This document shows, piece after piece, positions 33,156 through 45,663 of a DNA stretch of 64,000 bases (position 1 is the stretch's first letter; each line of letters begins with the position of its first letter). The notes under the pieces are model-generated. The model did no database searches, was not told where the DNA came from, and saw only the letters and a list, made by a program, of their open reading frames with translations. This DNA is from Urechis unicinctus (lineage: Eukaryota > Annelida > Polychaeta > Xenopneusta > Urechidae), in assembly GCA_034190875.2 (NCBI GenBank), contig CM067358.1:71588467-71652466 (forward strand). Reading direction: 5' to 3'. Position numbers and translations under genes: made by a program.

Positions 33156-34049
33156 CTGACATTGCATTGATGTTGAAAGCAAAGTTGAACACAAGTAGCG
33201 TTGCGTATCAAAATAGAATAAAGGACAAACATGGCTTAACAATTATGGTAAGATTGTCAGGTATACGCTTGGGCACCTCAGTGCATCATTCCAATTAAAT
33301 GAGATGTATCGCAGGAAATAACTAAGTCGATATTACCACAAGACGCAACGGAAATATGACTATCACCAGAGGCAACACGCCCGATCACTCTCATTTCTAG
33401 CCGAATATCGAGCTACAACTATGTATTAAAAGAACAATTCATCCAAAAGTATGCAAGAGAATAAAGCTACGGTTATTTACTAATGTTTATGCTGAACGCA
33501 ACATACGATCTGCTAATGTGAACCCCTTGCAGTGTGGAACCACCCACACCTAGCCGTGATTTTCGTAAACTGCATCTTCTTAGAATAACAGATTCGCGAA
33601 CTCCAATTGCACTGCTCTGCTGTTAATTCTACTGATATCATGAAATCAAGACGGTTAATGACTGCTGCGCCTGCCAATGTTTGGGAGGTTTTAACAGTAC
33701 GAATGTGATTAACACGCGGCGCGAGAGCTTACAACAAACGACAACAACAATATGAAATTTAGACAAACCAGAAAGTCCATTTTGCTGAATGGATCATGGC
33801 GTGATGAACAGAACTTCATACATATGCGAGATTGACATAACCCGAAAACTTCAATATCTTCTCGACAACCATATATACTGTGACCCAAATGGTCTAAATA
33901 ATGTTTTTTAATGAGAGTTGAATATGTTAATTTGAAGTATTAAAAGATTTAGTTGAGGCTAAAATTCAATTACCAATAACTCATCATTTTTCTATCGGCA
34001 AAAATTGAAATAGATCGCTACAAATGGTTTATAAGGATCCCATCTACAA

Positions 34050-34232
<183 letters not shown>

Positions 34233-34399
34233 ATACATACATATATATATACATATATATGGTAAAAATAATGTTTAGACATGAGTGTAAAATATGTTTG
34301 TTTGAATAATTAAAAGATTTGATTGATTTTGAAATTGTGATACCGAAAATTGTGTTTTTTTCTCATTATTCGCTTATCTACAACTATGATTAAGTTCAA

Positions 34400-34556
34400 G
34401 AAACGCTAACATTGGTTCATAAGGATCACATCTACAACAAATATTATAATTCAAATCCATGTTGAAGGAAAATGATTTCAAAAGTTAGGTATTCAGCAAA
34501 TAAACGCAAATATATAAGGGCACGAAAGGTTGGATTTATCCGTATAAATTAGTATC
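34400..34556 (+). repeat. Dispersed repeat, copy 2
   Basis: Matches 2690-2850 over most of its length. It ends next to a short TA-rich tract, as copy 1 does. Confidence 0.6.
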
Positions 34557-35138
34557 GTATATATATATTCATGAATATTTATATTTATCTATATATATAT
34601 ATATCTATATATATATAGCGTTCGACCTTATCCGCGTGCTTCTGCACTATATCATGGTGCTCTCTGACATGTGTTTCTTCCTATTTGTATTGTTACCAGT
34701 GACGGCAACGTACAGTTATGTATACATAGTGAATTGAGAGTTAGTAACGAGTTATCAGAAAATAAGCTTCAGAAGATACGTGATGAGCAATTGTGTCGTT
34801 GATGTGGACAAGCTCTGCAATTAGAAGTCGCAATAATGTTGTTGTTTATATTTACGTTTAAGTAGATTGAGTTTGTGACTAAAACATCGATATTTTGATA
34901 GCAATCGTTCATAGTCCGCGCTAATTGTTAGATGAAAGACCTCCCAAATTAGGCTGCTTCAATAATGTGAAGCAAGTTTGCAAGCATAAATTGGGAGTAA
35001 CTTTCAGTTAAAATACCACATTCATCTTATATTGTTATAACACACGGTTCATCTTAGGAATGTGCTCATGAATGAACTGCTGAGATAGCTAGTTAAGAGA
35101 GTCAAGGTCAACACACGGACTTAATCAGCGGCGCAAAT

Positions 35139-35242
35139 GGGCTAGACCATTATGATCCTAACTGTAGGATCACATGTTAAACTATCATTCGATATAATGC
35201 TACAGCAAGCGAGATTGATGGTAAGATCATAATGGTCTAGCC
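35139..35242. mobile_element. ~100-bp element with 22-bp terminal inverted repeats
   Basis: GGCTAGACCATTATGATCCT at the left and its reverse complement at the right, differing at two positions, enclose about 58 bp. The size and structure are those of a tiny MITE or a stable hairpin. I see no clear target-site duplication. Confidence 0.5.
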
Positions 35243-35509
35243 TAAGCTCCAATTGCTATGTTATGTGTTTTTCCTGACGGTTTTCTTAACTTTGATATGT
35301 GTTTGTCTCAGAAATCATAAGGGACCACCCATCCCCGCCCCCAGACGATTGAAAAAGGCTTCTCAAACATTGTGAAGGCTTTATCAATACCATGTGATAG
35401 GGCCCAGCAGCTGTCACTGTGGGAATAGAAGGGGAATGTTATAAGCTTGATGTTACTAAGGGAAGAAATATGTCCAAAGTTTTGAACAGAGCCCAAAGGT
35501 CCACTCACA

Positions 35510-35615
35510 CCACCATGAACCACGGTTCTATGGACCACGGTTATATGGACCATGGTTCTATGGACCACGGTTCTATGGACCATGGTTCTATGGACCACGG
35601 TTCTATGGACCACCA
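35510..35615. repeat. 15-bp minisatellite
   Basis: About seven units of TATGGACCACGGTTC, alternating CCACGG and CCATGG. In frame it reads MDHGS repeats. Confidence 0.95.
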
Positions 35616-36563
35616 TGGAATGACCTTTGACCTCAATCCCAGCAGCAGTTGCTCGGCGGGTGTGAGCCCTGTGACACTTTGAGGATGGGATGCTGTCTAA
35701 GCATCACGGTCTTCGTGTTGCATCACCTGTCGATGTAACACTTCGTTGTTGAACGAAGTGATGACCACAAATCGTCCATTTCATCACCACAACAAATTAA
35801 TACAACAACAATTGAAATAGCATTTTGTTAAAAGAAAACCTGCAGTTGAAACAAATATTTTTAGCTTGGCTATCAACACTTTGGTTGGAGCACTAGCATT
35901 GGTCATCATATCAATTATCATGCCTTGGTCATTATGATGCCACTATCATTATTATGCCCCAGTTATTTTGATAACGCTGCCATTGTGAATCAGTTGGGAA
36001 ATGGATCGATCAGAGAGAATAGCTTTCTAAATGTCAGTTCTTTATTAATATGCATAACTTGATGTGACAACAGACCAGTATAACTCCGAGTTTTATCGCT
36101 CAATGTGGAATAATGTATTGTATATAGGTATTTAATGATGGAGGGTTCTAACTTGAGGTCATTCCTTGCTAGCATTCAATGTCGAATTGGAGAACTTTCA
36201 AGTCGGATTCTGTGAGTGCTGGAAGAATTTTTAAAAATGTTCCTTCTGGATTCAAAACTAAATCGAAGTCGGTAAACTGGATCTGTGCGTGTGTACGACA
36301 TACTGAAGCAATACGGCGCATGGGGTTGTTCTTATAATGATGAAAGTAAGGAGGCGTACTCTAGCGACTAAATGGCGGGAATAACATTGCGTCATCTACT
36401 GGAACTTACAGAAGTCGGTGTTATGTAGTGAAACATTTCGGTCACATGCCGTGTACTTCCTCGGAAAGCGAAATTGAGCGAGTAGGGATTCAGCGCTGAG
36501 AGAGCTGACAACCCAGTCGGTGATGCTTGTCGGCCAAGCACCACCTAACGAGCAAGCCCCAAT

Positions 36564-36574
36564 TGCGCATGCGC
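36564..36574. promoter_or_regulatory. NRF1-like palindrome
   Basis: TGCGCATGCGC matches the NRF1 core. It stands in a locally GC-richer stretch (36450-36590) with no assigned gene. It could mark a promoter, but nothing else supports this. Confidence 0.2.
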
Positions 36575-36720
36575 TTAACTAGGGGAGCATTGTTATTTCA
36601 GTTGCTACAGCTGTTTTCGGTGGTGACAAATTTACATCGTGCATAAGATAAGATAATAAGATAAAATAATTTATTAGCCCGATTCGGGAATTTGCTTTAC
36701 GGTCTACAATTGACAATTAT

Positions 36721-36926
36721 GTTGGGAAAGCTGACATACACACCTCAGCTCTAACTTGCTGGTTGGGTCATGTTGGCATAGCTGACATACCTCTGCTCTA
36801 ACTTGCTGGTTGGGTCATGTTGGCACATCTGACAGTTCTAACTTGCTGGTATGGTAATGTTGGCATAGCTGACACACCTCAGCTCTAACTTGCTGGTTAG
36901 GTCATGTTGGCATAGCTGACACACCT
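36721..36926 (+). repeat. ~56-bp tandem array, left member of an inverted pair
   Basis: Four units of CTAACTTGCTGGTTGGGTCA ... GGCATAGCTGACACACCT. The same unit occurs in reverse orientation at 40781-40933. Confidence 0.8.
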
Positions 36927-37333
36927 GTTGTGGCTATATTCTCTTGATGGCTATGTGTAGTTGTAGAAGCAAGTCAACGACGTTGTAGGGGGCCGAAATA
37001 TAAACTTCTCTTGATTCAGTTTAAGGTTCTTTTGATGACTGTCGAAAGGTGTGCTTGAAGACTATTGAAGGAGGGGATACCAGGAGATGCTGCTTGTTTG
37101 AGGGCTTCCTCGTGACTGTTCAAGTTGGCGGGCAGCAACTATGTAGTTAGAGTTGAGGCTTAAAGCCTTTAATTAGTTGACTAATGAGGGCACGCGTAGC
37201 GCGTTCCTCATGGTATGAAGGTTGTAGGGTGTTAAGGAGATAGGGCTTTAAGGTTTTCTCTGCAGTCGCATATTTTAGATAAATGATCCACGACATATCC
37301 CTCTCCTTTAATGTGGATGAATATCAACACACA

Positions 37334-37465
37334 AAAATACATAAAAGTATTACTTAGTTTATCATAGCCAAACCAAATTTAGTTTTAATTTAAAATTAAA
37401 TATTGAACAGAATATATACTTTTATGTGTTTAATTTCTGAAAAATTAAATAAGTTTGGCTATGAC
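37334..37465. repeat. Short inverted repeats
   Basis: ATCATAGCCAAAC near 37360 pairs with GTTTGGCTATGA near 37450, and ACATAAAAGTA pairs with TACTTTTATGT. Two complementary pairs within 130 bp suggest a MITE remnant. Confidence 0.4.
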
Positions 37466-37941
37466 ATGTTTAAAGTTGCGTTTATTGCTAAAATGTTATT
37501 AAGGGTGAAATGAAAAAGACCACTTTTAGAAAATTTGGAAGGATAAATAAGACTTTTTATTCTTTAGAAAATGGATGGGCAATGTGCCAGATTTTTAATT
37601 TGGTAATGTATATATACGAGATAAAGAGTTGCCGCGAGCAGGCCACCCAACCCTACTCCAGTGGAGGGGGAGGTGAGTTTTACCTGATAATGCTCCAGAC
37701 CGGCTGAGAAGTGTGCTCCCCTCACTGACTTATTAACGTATATATACATGATGAGTGATGATTGATGATAAGATAAAAAATTGCATGATAAGATAAAAAA
37801 TTGCAATATACATGACAATCGAATACATACAATGCGACAGCTTATGGTGAAATAATAATGTCTATCAAATAATTTAGAAGAATCACGGAACTAAAAGATA
37901 AGTGAGTTGTAGAGGAAGAATTTTAAGCTATTGACTGTAAT

Positions 37942-38133
37942 GTGGGTCTAATACTGTCCATTAATGACTTGGTTGCTAATGAGGATATGTTATCAGTCCA
38001 CAAAAATGCCGATGCGCTAGAGCGAAAAGCAATTTACAAGAAAACAAGTTGGCTGGTAAGAGTGAACGCCAAAGTAGACAGAAATGGTGCGATGATAGTC
38101 AAATTCACACTGGTCGATCTGGAACATGCGTGA
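37942..38133 (+). CDS. Terminal exon candidate, unknown gene
   Basis: After a TTTTAAG acceptor the frame reads CNVGLILSINDLVANEDMLS, then LERKAIYKKTSWLVRVNAKV and ends TLVDLEHA at TGA. Balanced composition, no domain recognised. The start is unclear, as no ATG leads the frame. Confidence 0.3.
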   Translation: MGLILSINDLVANEDMLSVHKNADALERKAIYKKTSWLVRVNAKVDRNGAMIVKFTLVDLEHA

Positions 38134-38359
38134 TGTTAGCCCTGGTTTGTGATTTGTGGGTGCATCCTAGGCGTCTTCACAAACGTGAGCAGACGCGTAG
38201 GTAACCTCTGTCCACCTACATGACCCGGCTTGACTGCCAACTACAGCACTCATGCCTGTATCGACTGTCTCACTGAGACAAAATGGTCTGTGTTTTATAC
38301 ACATTGGATTACAATTAGCTATTTATATATAATATATTCACTGATAAGTTATTACCTAC

Positions 38360-38526
38360 CTCTGCATGTAACACTATGCTTGTCGTGAAGCGCTTCATAT
38401 GCCACCGCATTTGACATGGTTTAGTAGCTGCATATTTGCTCAAGGGACACAGCGGGCACGGTGCAGTTGAATAGGATATCAAACTGGCACTGGATGTTGT
38501 TTCTGGTAATATACTCCATATCTTTC
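38360..38526 (-). CDS. Internal exon candidate with Cys/His pattern
   Basis: Strong acceptor (TTATTGTTTTAG) and donor (CAGAG|GTAGGT). One frame is fully open: IWSILPETTSSASLISYSTA then CPLCPLSKYAATKPCQMRWH and MKRFTT. Its CxxC...C...H is zinc-finger-like. The phase from the upstream exon instead selects a frame (KDMEYITRNNIQCQFDILFN) that stops 60 nt before the donor. The exon is well supported; the frame is not. Confidence 0.4.
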
Positions 38527-39040
38527 CTAAAACAATAAGTAATTTGATTAAGTCCAATATGCATTCCTTGAACATGAAATATATATTCTATACCTGTTCA
38601 CTATATGCTATGAGACCACATGTTATCATATAGCAAATACTTTAACTCCAATGCAAGCACTGTATATCATATTTACAGTGCTGAATAAATACTATATTTT
38701 AAGCCATAGATTGACTTGATGACTGAATCACATAAATAACATGTGGCAGCAAATTTCAATAAAACACTCGGTCAAGGTAAATCAACCTGTCTTGCAGCAT
38801 TTCTTTAGTGCAATGCTGCCTCATATACTTATATACAAAAAACATAATACTTTTCTTAGTCTGACAATTTGGTTTCCCTCATGAAATTACCAAAGGCAAC
38901 TGAATTTATCTATAAAAGAAATGTTCTGATGGAGACTACAGCTGTTGGACGAATCTCACAAAAGATAAATTAACAATTAAGGGTTGTGAGAAGAAAGTAT
39001 ACTCATTTACAACATGAATCGTGTTTCATACTGAACTTAC

Positions 39041-39122
39041 TCTTGTGGTAAGCCGGGGATTCACGCTTCTCCCTCCCTCAAGGCAAGCTCGATACTCATT
39101 TCACGCCATGAATATTCCAAGT
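39041..39122 (-). CDS. Internal exon candidate, in-frame stop
   Basis: Acceptor TTTCACTTTCTAG, donor AAGA|GTAAGT. In phase with the upstream exon it reads DLEYSWREMSIELALREGEA, TGA, IPGLPQE. The TGA follows GCG, so a CGA-to-TGA change at a CpG would explain it. This fits a recently inactivated gene. Confidence 0.35.
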
Positions 39123-39325
39123 CTAGAAAGTGAAAGCATTCTTTACACAATAGTAACTGAATAGTATGCAATTCATTTCACATGCAAGCAAATTTTATAT
39201 CTATTCCCAAAAAGAACATAACACTTTTTGTGGATTACGCATAAACTGGCATAGTTGATGGCTTAACTTATAAGAAAGAAAAGCAGATACCCAATTTGAA
39301 ACAACAGATATTGTTTTTACCGAAC

Positions 39326-39391
39326 CTTTAAGATGATTGGTGATGAGCTGCCTAGATCCAGAGCTCTCTGTATCAACATCTACATCCATCG
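39326..39391 (-). CDS. First or early exon candidate
   Basis: After GTTTTATTAG: CG then ATG, MDVDVDTESSGSRQLITNHL then K. It ends AAAG|GTTCGG, a weak donor that gives the correct phase for the next exon. GTAAAA five bases later is a better donor but gives a stop. An acidic N-terminus, possibly with the start Met in this exon. Confidence 0.3.
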
Positions 39392-39894
39392 CTAATAAAA
39401 CGAAACAAAAGAAAGTTAAAACATATGAAGATTATTTAATGACAGGTCACATCAGATGTGAATGAAACATGATTTATGTGAAGGTTGGATGCCCTCTCAT
39501 AACTCCCTCCTATAAATATCTATTACATAAAGTAGATCTAAGTTGGGAACGCCCACGTGACCCGCCTGGACCAATACCAGATGATAAACGGTAACATCTT
39601 GCCGCTAGCTCTTTTTCACGTTGCCTACATCGCAGTCACATCTAAAATTTTCCACCACCTCCCTCACCACCACCTCCTTTTCAAGCTATTTCGTCGGCAG
39701 GAGCAGTTACAGGCTCTGGTTATGGCCCCTACCTTGCTGCCAACCCCACTTGCCAAAGATTCCACCCATTGTACTTAGTTTAAGGAATCTTTAAATATGT
39801 CATACGGTGATTTGTATGTTGATACAGTTATGTACTAGTAATGTACACGTTTCAATTAAATAATTTTTATTCATTAATAATCCTTGCCTAATTA

Positions 39895-40235
39895 GTCTAT
39901 GTGTGTTGGTTAGGTCTCCTCCTTGCCTCAGTAGTCTGTGTGAGGTGGTTGGGTCTCCTCCTTGCCTCAGTTGTCTATGTGTGGTGGTTGGGTCTCCTCC
40001 TTGCCTCATTAGTCTATGAATGGTGGTTGGTTCTCCTCCTTGCCTCAGTTGTCTATGTGTGGTGGTTGGGTCTCCTCCTTGCCTCATTAGTCTATGAATG
40101 GTGGTTGGTTCTCCTCCTTGCCTCAGTTGTCTATGTGTGGTGGTTGGGTCTCCTCCTTGCCTCATTAGTCTATGAATGGTGGTTGGTTCTCCTCCTTGCC
40201 TCAGTTGTCTATTTGTGCTGGTTAGGTCTTGTTGT
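39895..40235. repeat. 36-bp minisatellite with alternating unit types
   Basis: About nine units of GTCTATGTGTGGTGGTTGGG-TCTCCTCCTTGCCTCA. Units with GTCTATGTGTGGTGG alternate with GTCTATGAATGGTGG, so the higher-order period is 72 bp. Confidence 0.95.
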
Positions 40236-40780
40236 ATATATTTATAATTGCATATTTATATTACCGTCTGACAGTGGCTTATCCTCTCCTTGTCTCATTA
40301 TTACGGAGTGTAAATACCCTATTGACTTGTGTCTGTTTTTAATTTATTTGGGATATAAAAGAGATGACTAGAATTCCCACTAGTCAAGCGAACGATATTA
40401 ATACACTTGTGCATGATAGTCGATGTTTTTTGTCTGAAACTGGCTAGTAAGAATACTTGAGGCTACCCCTACATAAGGTTACAAGTTAACACATTATAAT
40501 TGAATGTACTGGCCAATACTATGAGATTATTGGTCAATATTTCTACAACAGATGCTTTCATTTTATCTGGTTGATGTGGGTGCTGAGGCCATGTACAATA
40601 TTCAAAAAGAGTACCTGTGAAATTGTATGCAACATTACAACGCCCAATTAATTTTATCTATATAACAAACATGTTGGTAACGAATATAAGAAATGTATCA
40701 TATATCTGATAATATTTAATAAATTGTAATTTATTTAAACGACATTTACCTTTACAACTATCCATGGACTGATTTCTCTG

Positions 40781-40933
40781 ACTAGCAAGTTAGAGCTGAG
40801 GTGTGTCAGCTATCCGAACATGACCTAACCAGCAAGTTAGAGCTGAGATGCGTCAGCTATGCCAACATGATCTAACCAGCAACTATTAGAGCTGAGGTGT
40901 ATCAGCTATACCAACATGACGTAATTAGCAAGT
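40781..40933 (-). repeat. ~56-bp tandem array, right member of an inverted pair
   Basis: Three units, reverse complement of the array at 36721-36926. Confidence 0.8.
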
Positions 40934-41005
40934 TTATTTACACTGAACCTAATTAGGTTCTCCAACTATAGATTATTATTATTTTTTTTTTTCTTCTCCA
41001 GCCTA

Positions 41006-41553
41006 GATTTTTCGGGCTTTTCTTCGGAACGGTTGGACATATCAACAGGAAATTTTGGTAAATGATGGCTCAAGTTGGGACACAACCGATCTAGTTTGAC
41101 TAGCATGCGCAGTATTGGAGGCTGATGGGATCGATTTTCGTCGGGTTTTTTCCCATTTTCTGTAACTATCTCCTCCATAACTACTGCAGTTACGAAAATA
41201 TGAATAACATTGTTGTAACAAGCAATTAACGTAGCATGGAATAAGAGTAAAAATACTAGTTTTCACTTTTTGTACTTTTTTATAGTGACATGTTTTTTAG
41301 GGTACCTGTCGCGATTTTTGCTCCAGTTTTTCGGGCTTTTCTCCGGAACGGTTGGACATATCAACATGAAATTTTGGGGAATGATAGATCATGCTGGGAC
41401 ACAACTACCGATTCATTTTGACGCACATGCGCAGTGTTGGAAGCTTATGAGATCGATTTTTCGTCGATTTTTTTCTGTAACTATCTCCTTTATAACTACT
41501 GCAGTTGCAAACATATGAATTATATGGTTGTAACAAGCAATTATCAAAGTCAT
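41006..41553 (+). repeat. Tandem duplication of a ~225-bp segment
   Basis: 41006-41233 and 41326-41553 share CGGAACGGTTGGACATATCA, the GCGCAGT region, CTGTAACTATCTCC and TTGTAACAAGCAATTA, offset by 319 bp. They have diverged noticeably. The frames differ between copies, so it is probably non-coding. Confidence 0.75.
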
Positions 41554-41559
41554 AACAAA

Positions 41560-42955
41560 TCAGCTCAGATGTTGACATTAATAGCGTGAACGAATCAAAG
41601 TTTAAACTGGGCTATCGCGTCGTTTGTTCGTCATAATTGGTCGTATCCTAAATTTGTTTACACTCGAAGGATGCCAATTCAATTCTAAACATAGGTGTAA
41701 CAGTTTCTGCTCTAAATACACGACAGTTCTCTCAAAAAGTAAACTTGAAGTACATCGGGCATCACTTATGCTGGCTCTTCACTGGTTTGACTGATAGCGC
41801 TGAACAAAAGCCGCCTCTACTGTCTGCTCCCTTTCACTAAGTCAATTTTCGTCAAATTTTCGATTGCTAATAAAATAGTAATTATCAGTTCAAGAGTCTT
41901 AAAAATTTGCTGAGTTGTTGACATCATCAGCGCGAATGTAATCTAATTGCATTGGCTTAATGGCGCTACAAGCCAACATTTATATTATTCAAACTTATCT
42001 GTGAATAAATGTATATTGATGATTATACCATACAGAGAGAATGCCAGAGAGCGGCAAAGCTGATGAAATTATAAATGAGATAACATCGTTGATGCTACTA
42101 TGTCAGCACATCTTCCAGCTAGGACTGATAACTAAAAGAGTGCACCTCATTAATGTTGTCAAATATGGAATGTGGGTGTATGCTATATTTTCCTCGTCAT
42201 TGTATTCAAAGCAGAATGTCTTATAGTATATATCTACCCCACGTTGTAATATCTCACCTCGCACCACATTCCAGTGTATTCGAGTCACGTCCTCTTTTGG
42301 TGATAACCCCTTAACCAAAGAGTTCGGTTTATGTCTAGGTCGATCAGCTTTATCTTAGGATCGTTAATAGATGAAAGTGACAGCTAAAACAGTCATTCAT
42401 TCCCCCCAAGTATTTACTATTCAGCGACGGTTCATTCAATGGATGGTAACAACATCAACTTTATCGCAGGTAAAATGCAATATACAGTGCTGTAATATAG
42501 CGTAATATATACTCACTACAACATACACATTACCTGTATATTCACTGTAGCCCAGATACCATTTTCCTCTACACCCAGAATTATTCAAACAACCTATTAT
42601 TAAATGTTCAGATAATAAATTTCAAACCCATTTGCGACAAATACTAAAATATTGAGTCACCACTTTTCTTACAAAGGACAGGAGGTGGGAGTATTGGCGT
42701 TGGGTATTACTGGGGATAAGAACTGTACCCAGGTAAACAACAGTAACAAAGGCAACAACTGTACCCAGAGTTACAATCGTATCAATAGTAAAAACTCCAC
42801 CAAGAGTTGCAACTATAATCAGGGTGATAACTATATCTAGAGTAATAACTCGACCAAGTAAAAATACAAATATATCCTTCTTCACCAGAGTCAAAACAGT
42901 ACCAAGTTTAAAAACTGTACGGAGGGTAGCAACTGTTTAGAGTAAGTGTGTGTGT
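41560..42955. other. No firm gene
   Basis: A 61-codon frame at 42041-42226 has no splice context or domain. 42670-42900 contains short imperfect GTAACAACTGTACC-type repeats. Confidence 0.4.
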
Positions 42956-42959
42956 GTGG

Positions 42960-42961
42960 GG

Positions 42962-43041
<80 letters not shown>

Positions 43042-43058
43042 TATATAGATATATATAG

Positions 43059-43107
<49 letters not shown>

Positions 43108-43167
43108 CATATATATATCTCTATATATATATATCTCTATATATATATATATCTATATCTATATCTA

Positions 43168-43204
<37 letters not shown>

Positions 43205-43246
43205 ATATATATATATATATCTATATATATATATATATATATATAT
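42960..43246. repeat. Interrupted (TA)n microsatellite
   Basis: TA units with GATA/TATC variants, directly after a GTGTGTGTGGGGGG run. Confidence 0.9.
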
Positions 43247-43859
43247 AAGTAGACCTCACTAGCGTGTTCAATTTGTTATATCGCCATCATGAGGTTAAAG
43301 CATGAATATTTCTTCAGAATATATGTGACAATTAATGCTCCCTTCATTTTGCACGCTTGTTGGTTGGCCAACAAGCATCGCCCACTGGCGCTTCAGCTCT
43401 CTCAGCGCTGTTACACTTTTGAAATTGAGCGTTAGTCCAGCTAACGACCAGGAAGCAGCCAAGAAGTCAGACGGCAGTGCGAATCGTACAGATTGTCTCA
43501 TTTCAAATCATTTTATCTTCCATATAAAGGGTAAGTGTAACTATATGTATCTAGTGGTCATTTGTGCATAAATTGGGTGAAAATTTAGCGAGAAAGAACT
43601 TCCCCAGCGAAATATTGTCGGACGACATTCACTTGATACTTCGACTCTTTAGTGATAGGGGTGTCAGCCGAACCTCGCCGCAGGCGGCCGCGCTTGTGCC
43701 TCAATGTTATTTCCAATTGTTTTCAACTTGCTCTAACTGGTATTTATATTTAAGATACATGGACGAATGATACACTTTTTTTTGGATACACTTTTGACAA
43801 ATTTAAGTATGATGTTACATATATGAGGGTTTTCTTTTCAGATTAAATGTAAATGTTTC

Positions 43860-44365
43860 GTCGTATTTTGCACTTTTGCAAAATGTCGTCCAATCCACTC
43901 ATGCTAGCCACGTGAGCCCGTATCAGGGTCCACCTTGCCTTGACTCAACACGGCTGCGCACGCCCGCAACCACCGATGATCGTGCGTCGTCAAAAAATGT
44001 TGATTTTCGTACATTTATCAATCTGGCCCCGATTATCCATCTATACAAGGGGATAATTCAAATATAGTGGAACACTTTGGTAAAACTTATTTTTGAATCA
44101 ATTGTAAATATTTTGTTGAATTTTAAACTTTACAATGTTCGATTTTGTCATGCCCGTGCCGGGAGAGCGCATAGCTTGCCTTCACACAGCCGACTCAAGA
44201 TCGCTTACACGGCTCTGTTGCTTGGGGTCAAACAGAGTCGATTTTTGTTCATTTATCAATCTGGCCCCGATTATCCATCTATATACATAATTCAAGTATA
44301 GTGGAACATTTTAGAATTTTCGATTTTGTCATGCCCGTGCCAGGAGAGTGCATAGCTTGCCTTAT
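43860..44365 (+). repeat. Tandem duplication, ~180-240-bp offset
   Basis: TTTATCAATCTGGCCCCGAT with TATCCATCTATA occurs near 44014 and 44253. TTCGATTTTGTCATGCCCGT occurs at 44138 and 44319. Two to three diverged units. Confidence 0.7.
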
Positions 44366-44621
44366 CGGTATTATGTCTTTCGAATCTTTAACTTAATATG
44401 GTACCTGATTTATTTATTTGGGGTTGTAGATTCAAAAACCCAAAAATCCGTTACAGGCCAATAACTTCAAAGGCAAAATGCTGCTTGTGCTTGCCCTAGT
44501 CTGGACCAGGAGAATTTCATTGGTCTTGGTAGGCAGCTAGTACGTTTTATCAATGTATGTTTTCGTCAAGACTTGCTATTGGACAATAGTTTATAAGTTA
44601 ATTTTGTTTGGGAGTTGGTAT

Positions 44622-45404
44622 GTTTAACAAGGCATTAATAGAAAAGTGGAAAGAGGAGAAGAGGGAATTACCTCCAATCCCACCAGCCAGCGCCTGTGCC
44701 CTTAAGCTTTAAGAATTTACGTAAGAGTCTTGATGGAGAAATAGCTCGACACAAGAAGTTAAACAGCAATAGGGTCAGTGCAAAAGAAATGGGATGGTAT
44801 GAGGGTTTTCTTAACTCAGCGTTCAATTTTCCTGTTGTAAAAGCCCCTCTGTACCAATGCAGTTTTCTTGACTACATCCTCATGTCCAGTGTGGTCATGA
44901 GGGGGCAGCAGCATCTTTGGCTGTGGAGTTAGCTCTTGTAGGGGAGAGAAATCGCACTTTGGAGTTGGAGGGTGTAGAGAATGAGAAAGCCTTGGCTCAA
45001 TATAACTCTAGCAAAGCATTGATGGCCCAAACATTGGAAAAGGTAAGAAAGGTTATAAAGCGGGCCCAAAGAGGGAGTCTTATGTAAGGAAAAAGTTGGC
45101 CTGCTTGGACAAAGAGAAACCTGTTATTAAGGACAATGCACTAGATGCTAGGATAAAACGACTGCAAGCTGATTGGGAAGCAAGTATTAATGAGAACAAT
45201 GAGCTTCTAACCACAAATGAGTGGATGGAGACGATCTTGAATGATTCTGACCAGAATAATTTGATCTCAACTTTCGATGAGGGTTCTAGAAGCTATTTAA
45301 ATGAATGCAAGCTTTGCATATATGATCAATTGGGTGTCGCCTGGGAAAATACCGTCAGTCATTGTTTGGCAATTGCAGACAGGTGTCTGGTTGCAATAGA
45401 TTAG
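44622..45404 (+). pseudogene. Coiled-coil coding relic, transposon-like
   Basis: Coding-like frames follow each other with shifts: MFNKALIEKWKEEKRELPPI, LRKSLDGEIARHKKLNSNRV, ERNRTLELEGVENEKALAQY, then the intact 45096-45404 frame (DARIKRLQADWEASINENNE ... LISTFDEGSRSYLNECKLCI). Heptad-like charged helices precede a segment that resembles, from memory, the N-terminal part of multicopy invertebrate proteins of the kind seen at 14 kb. At least three frame changes make it a dead copy. Confidence 0.4.
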
Positions 45405-45663
45405 CATTGTTTGGCAAATGATAGTGAGGGTCAATTGATGGTGAGGAATATGGAAAGCGAAGGTTAAGTGATTGTAAGTGAATAGATAGTGAAGGTTTAG
45501 TGAGGGTCAGGGAATGGATATTGAGGTCCACGTGATGGTGAGGGATGAGAAATTGAGGTTCTAATGATGGTGAGGAAAGAGGATACCTAGGTCGAGTAAA
45601 GCTGAAGGAAGAGAATGATTGGGGTAAAATGAGGTTGACAAAGAGGATAATGAGGGTCGAGTT

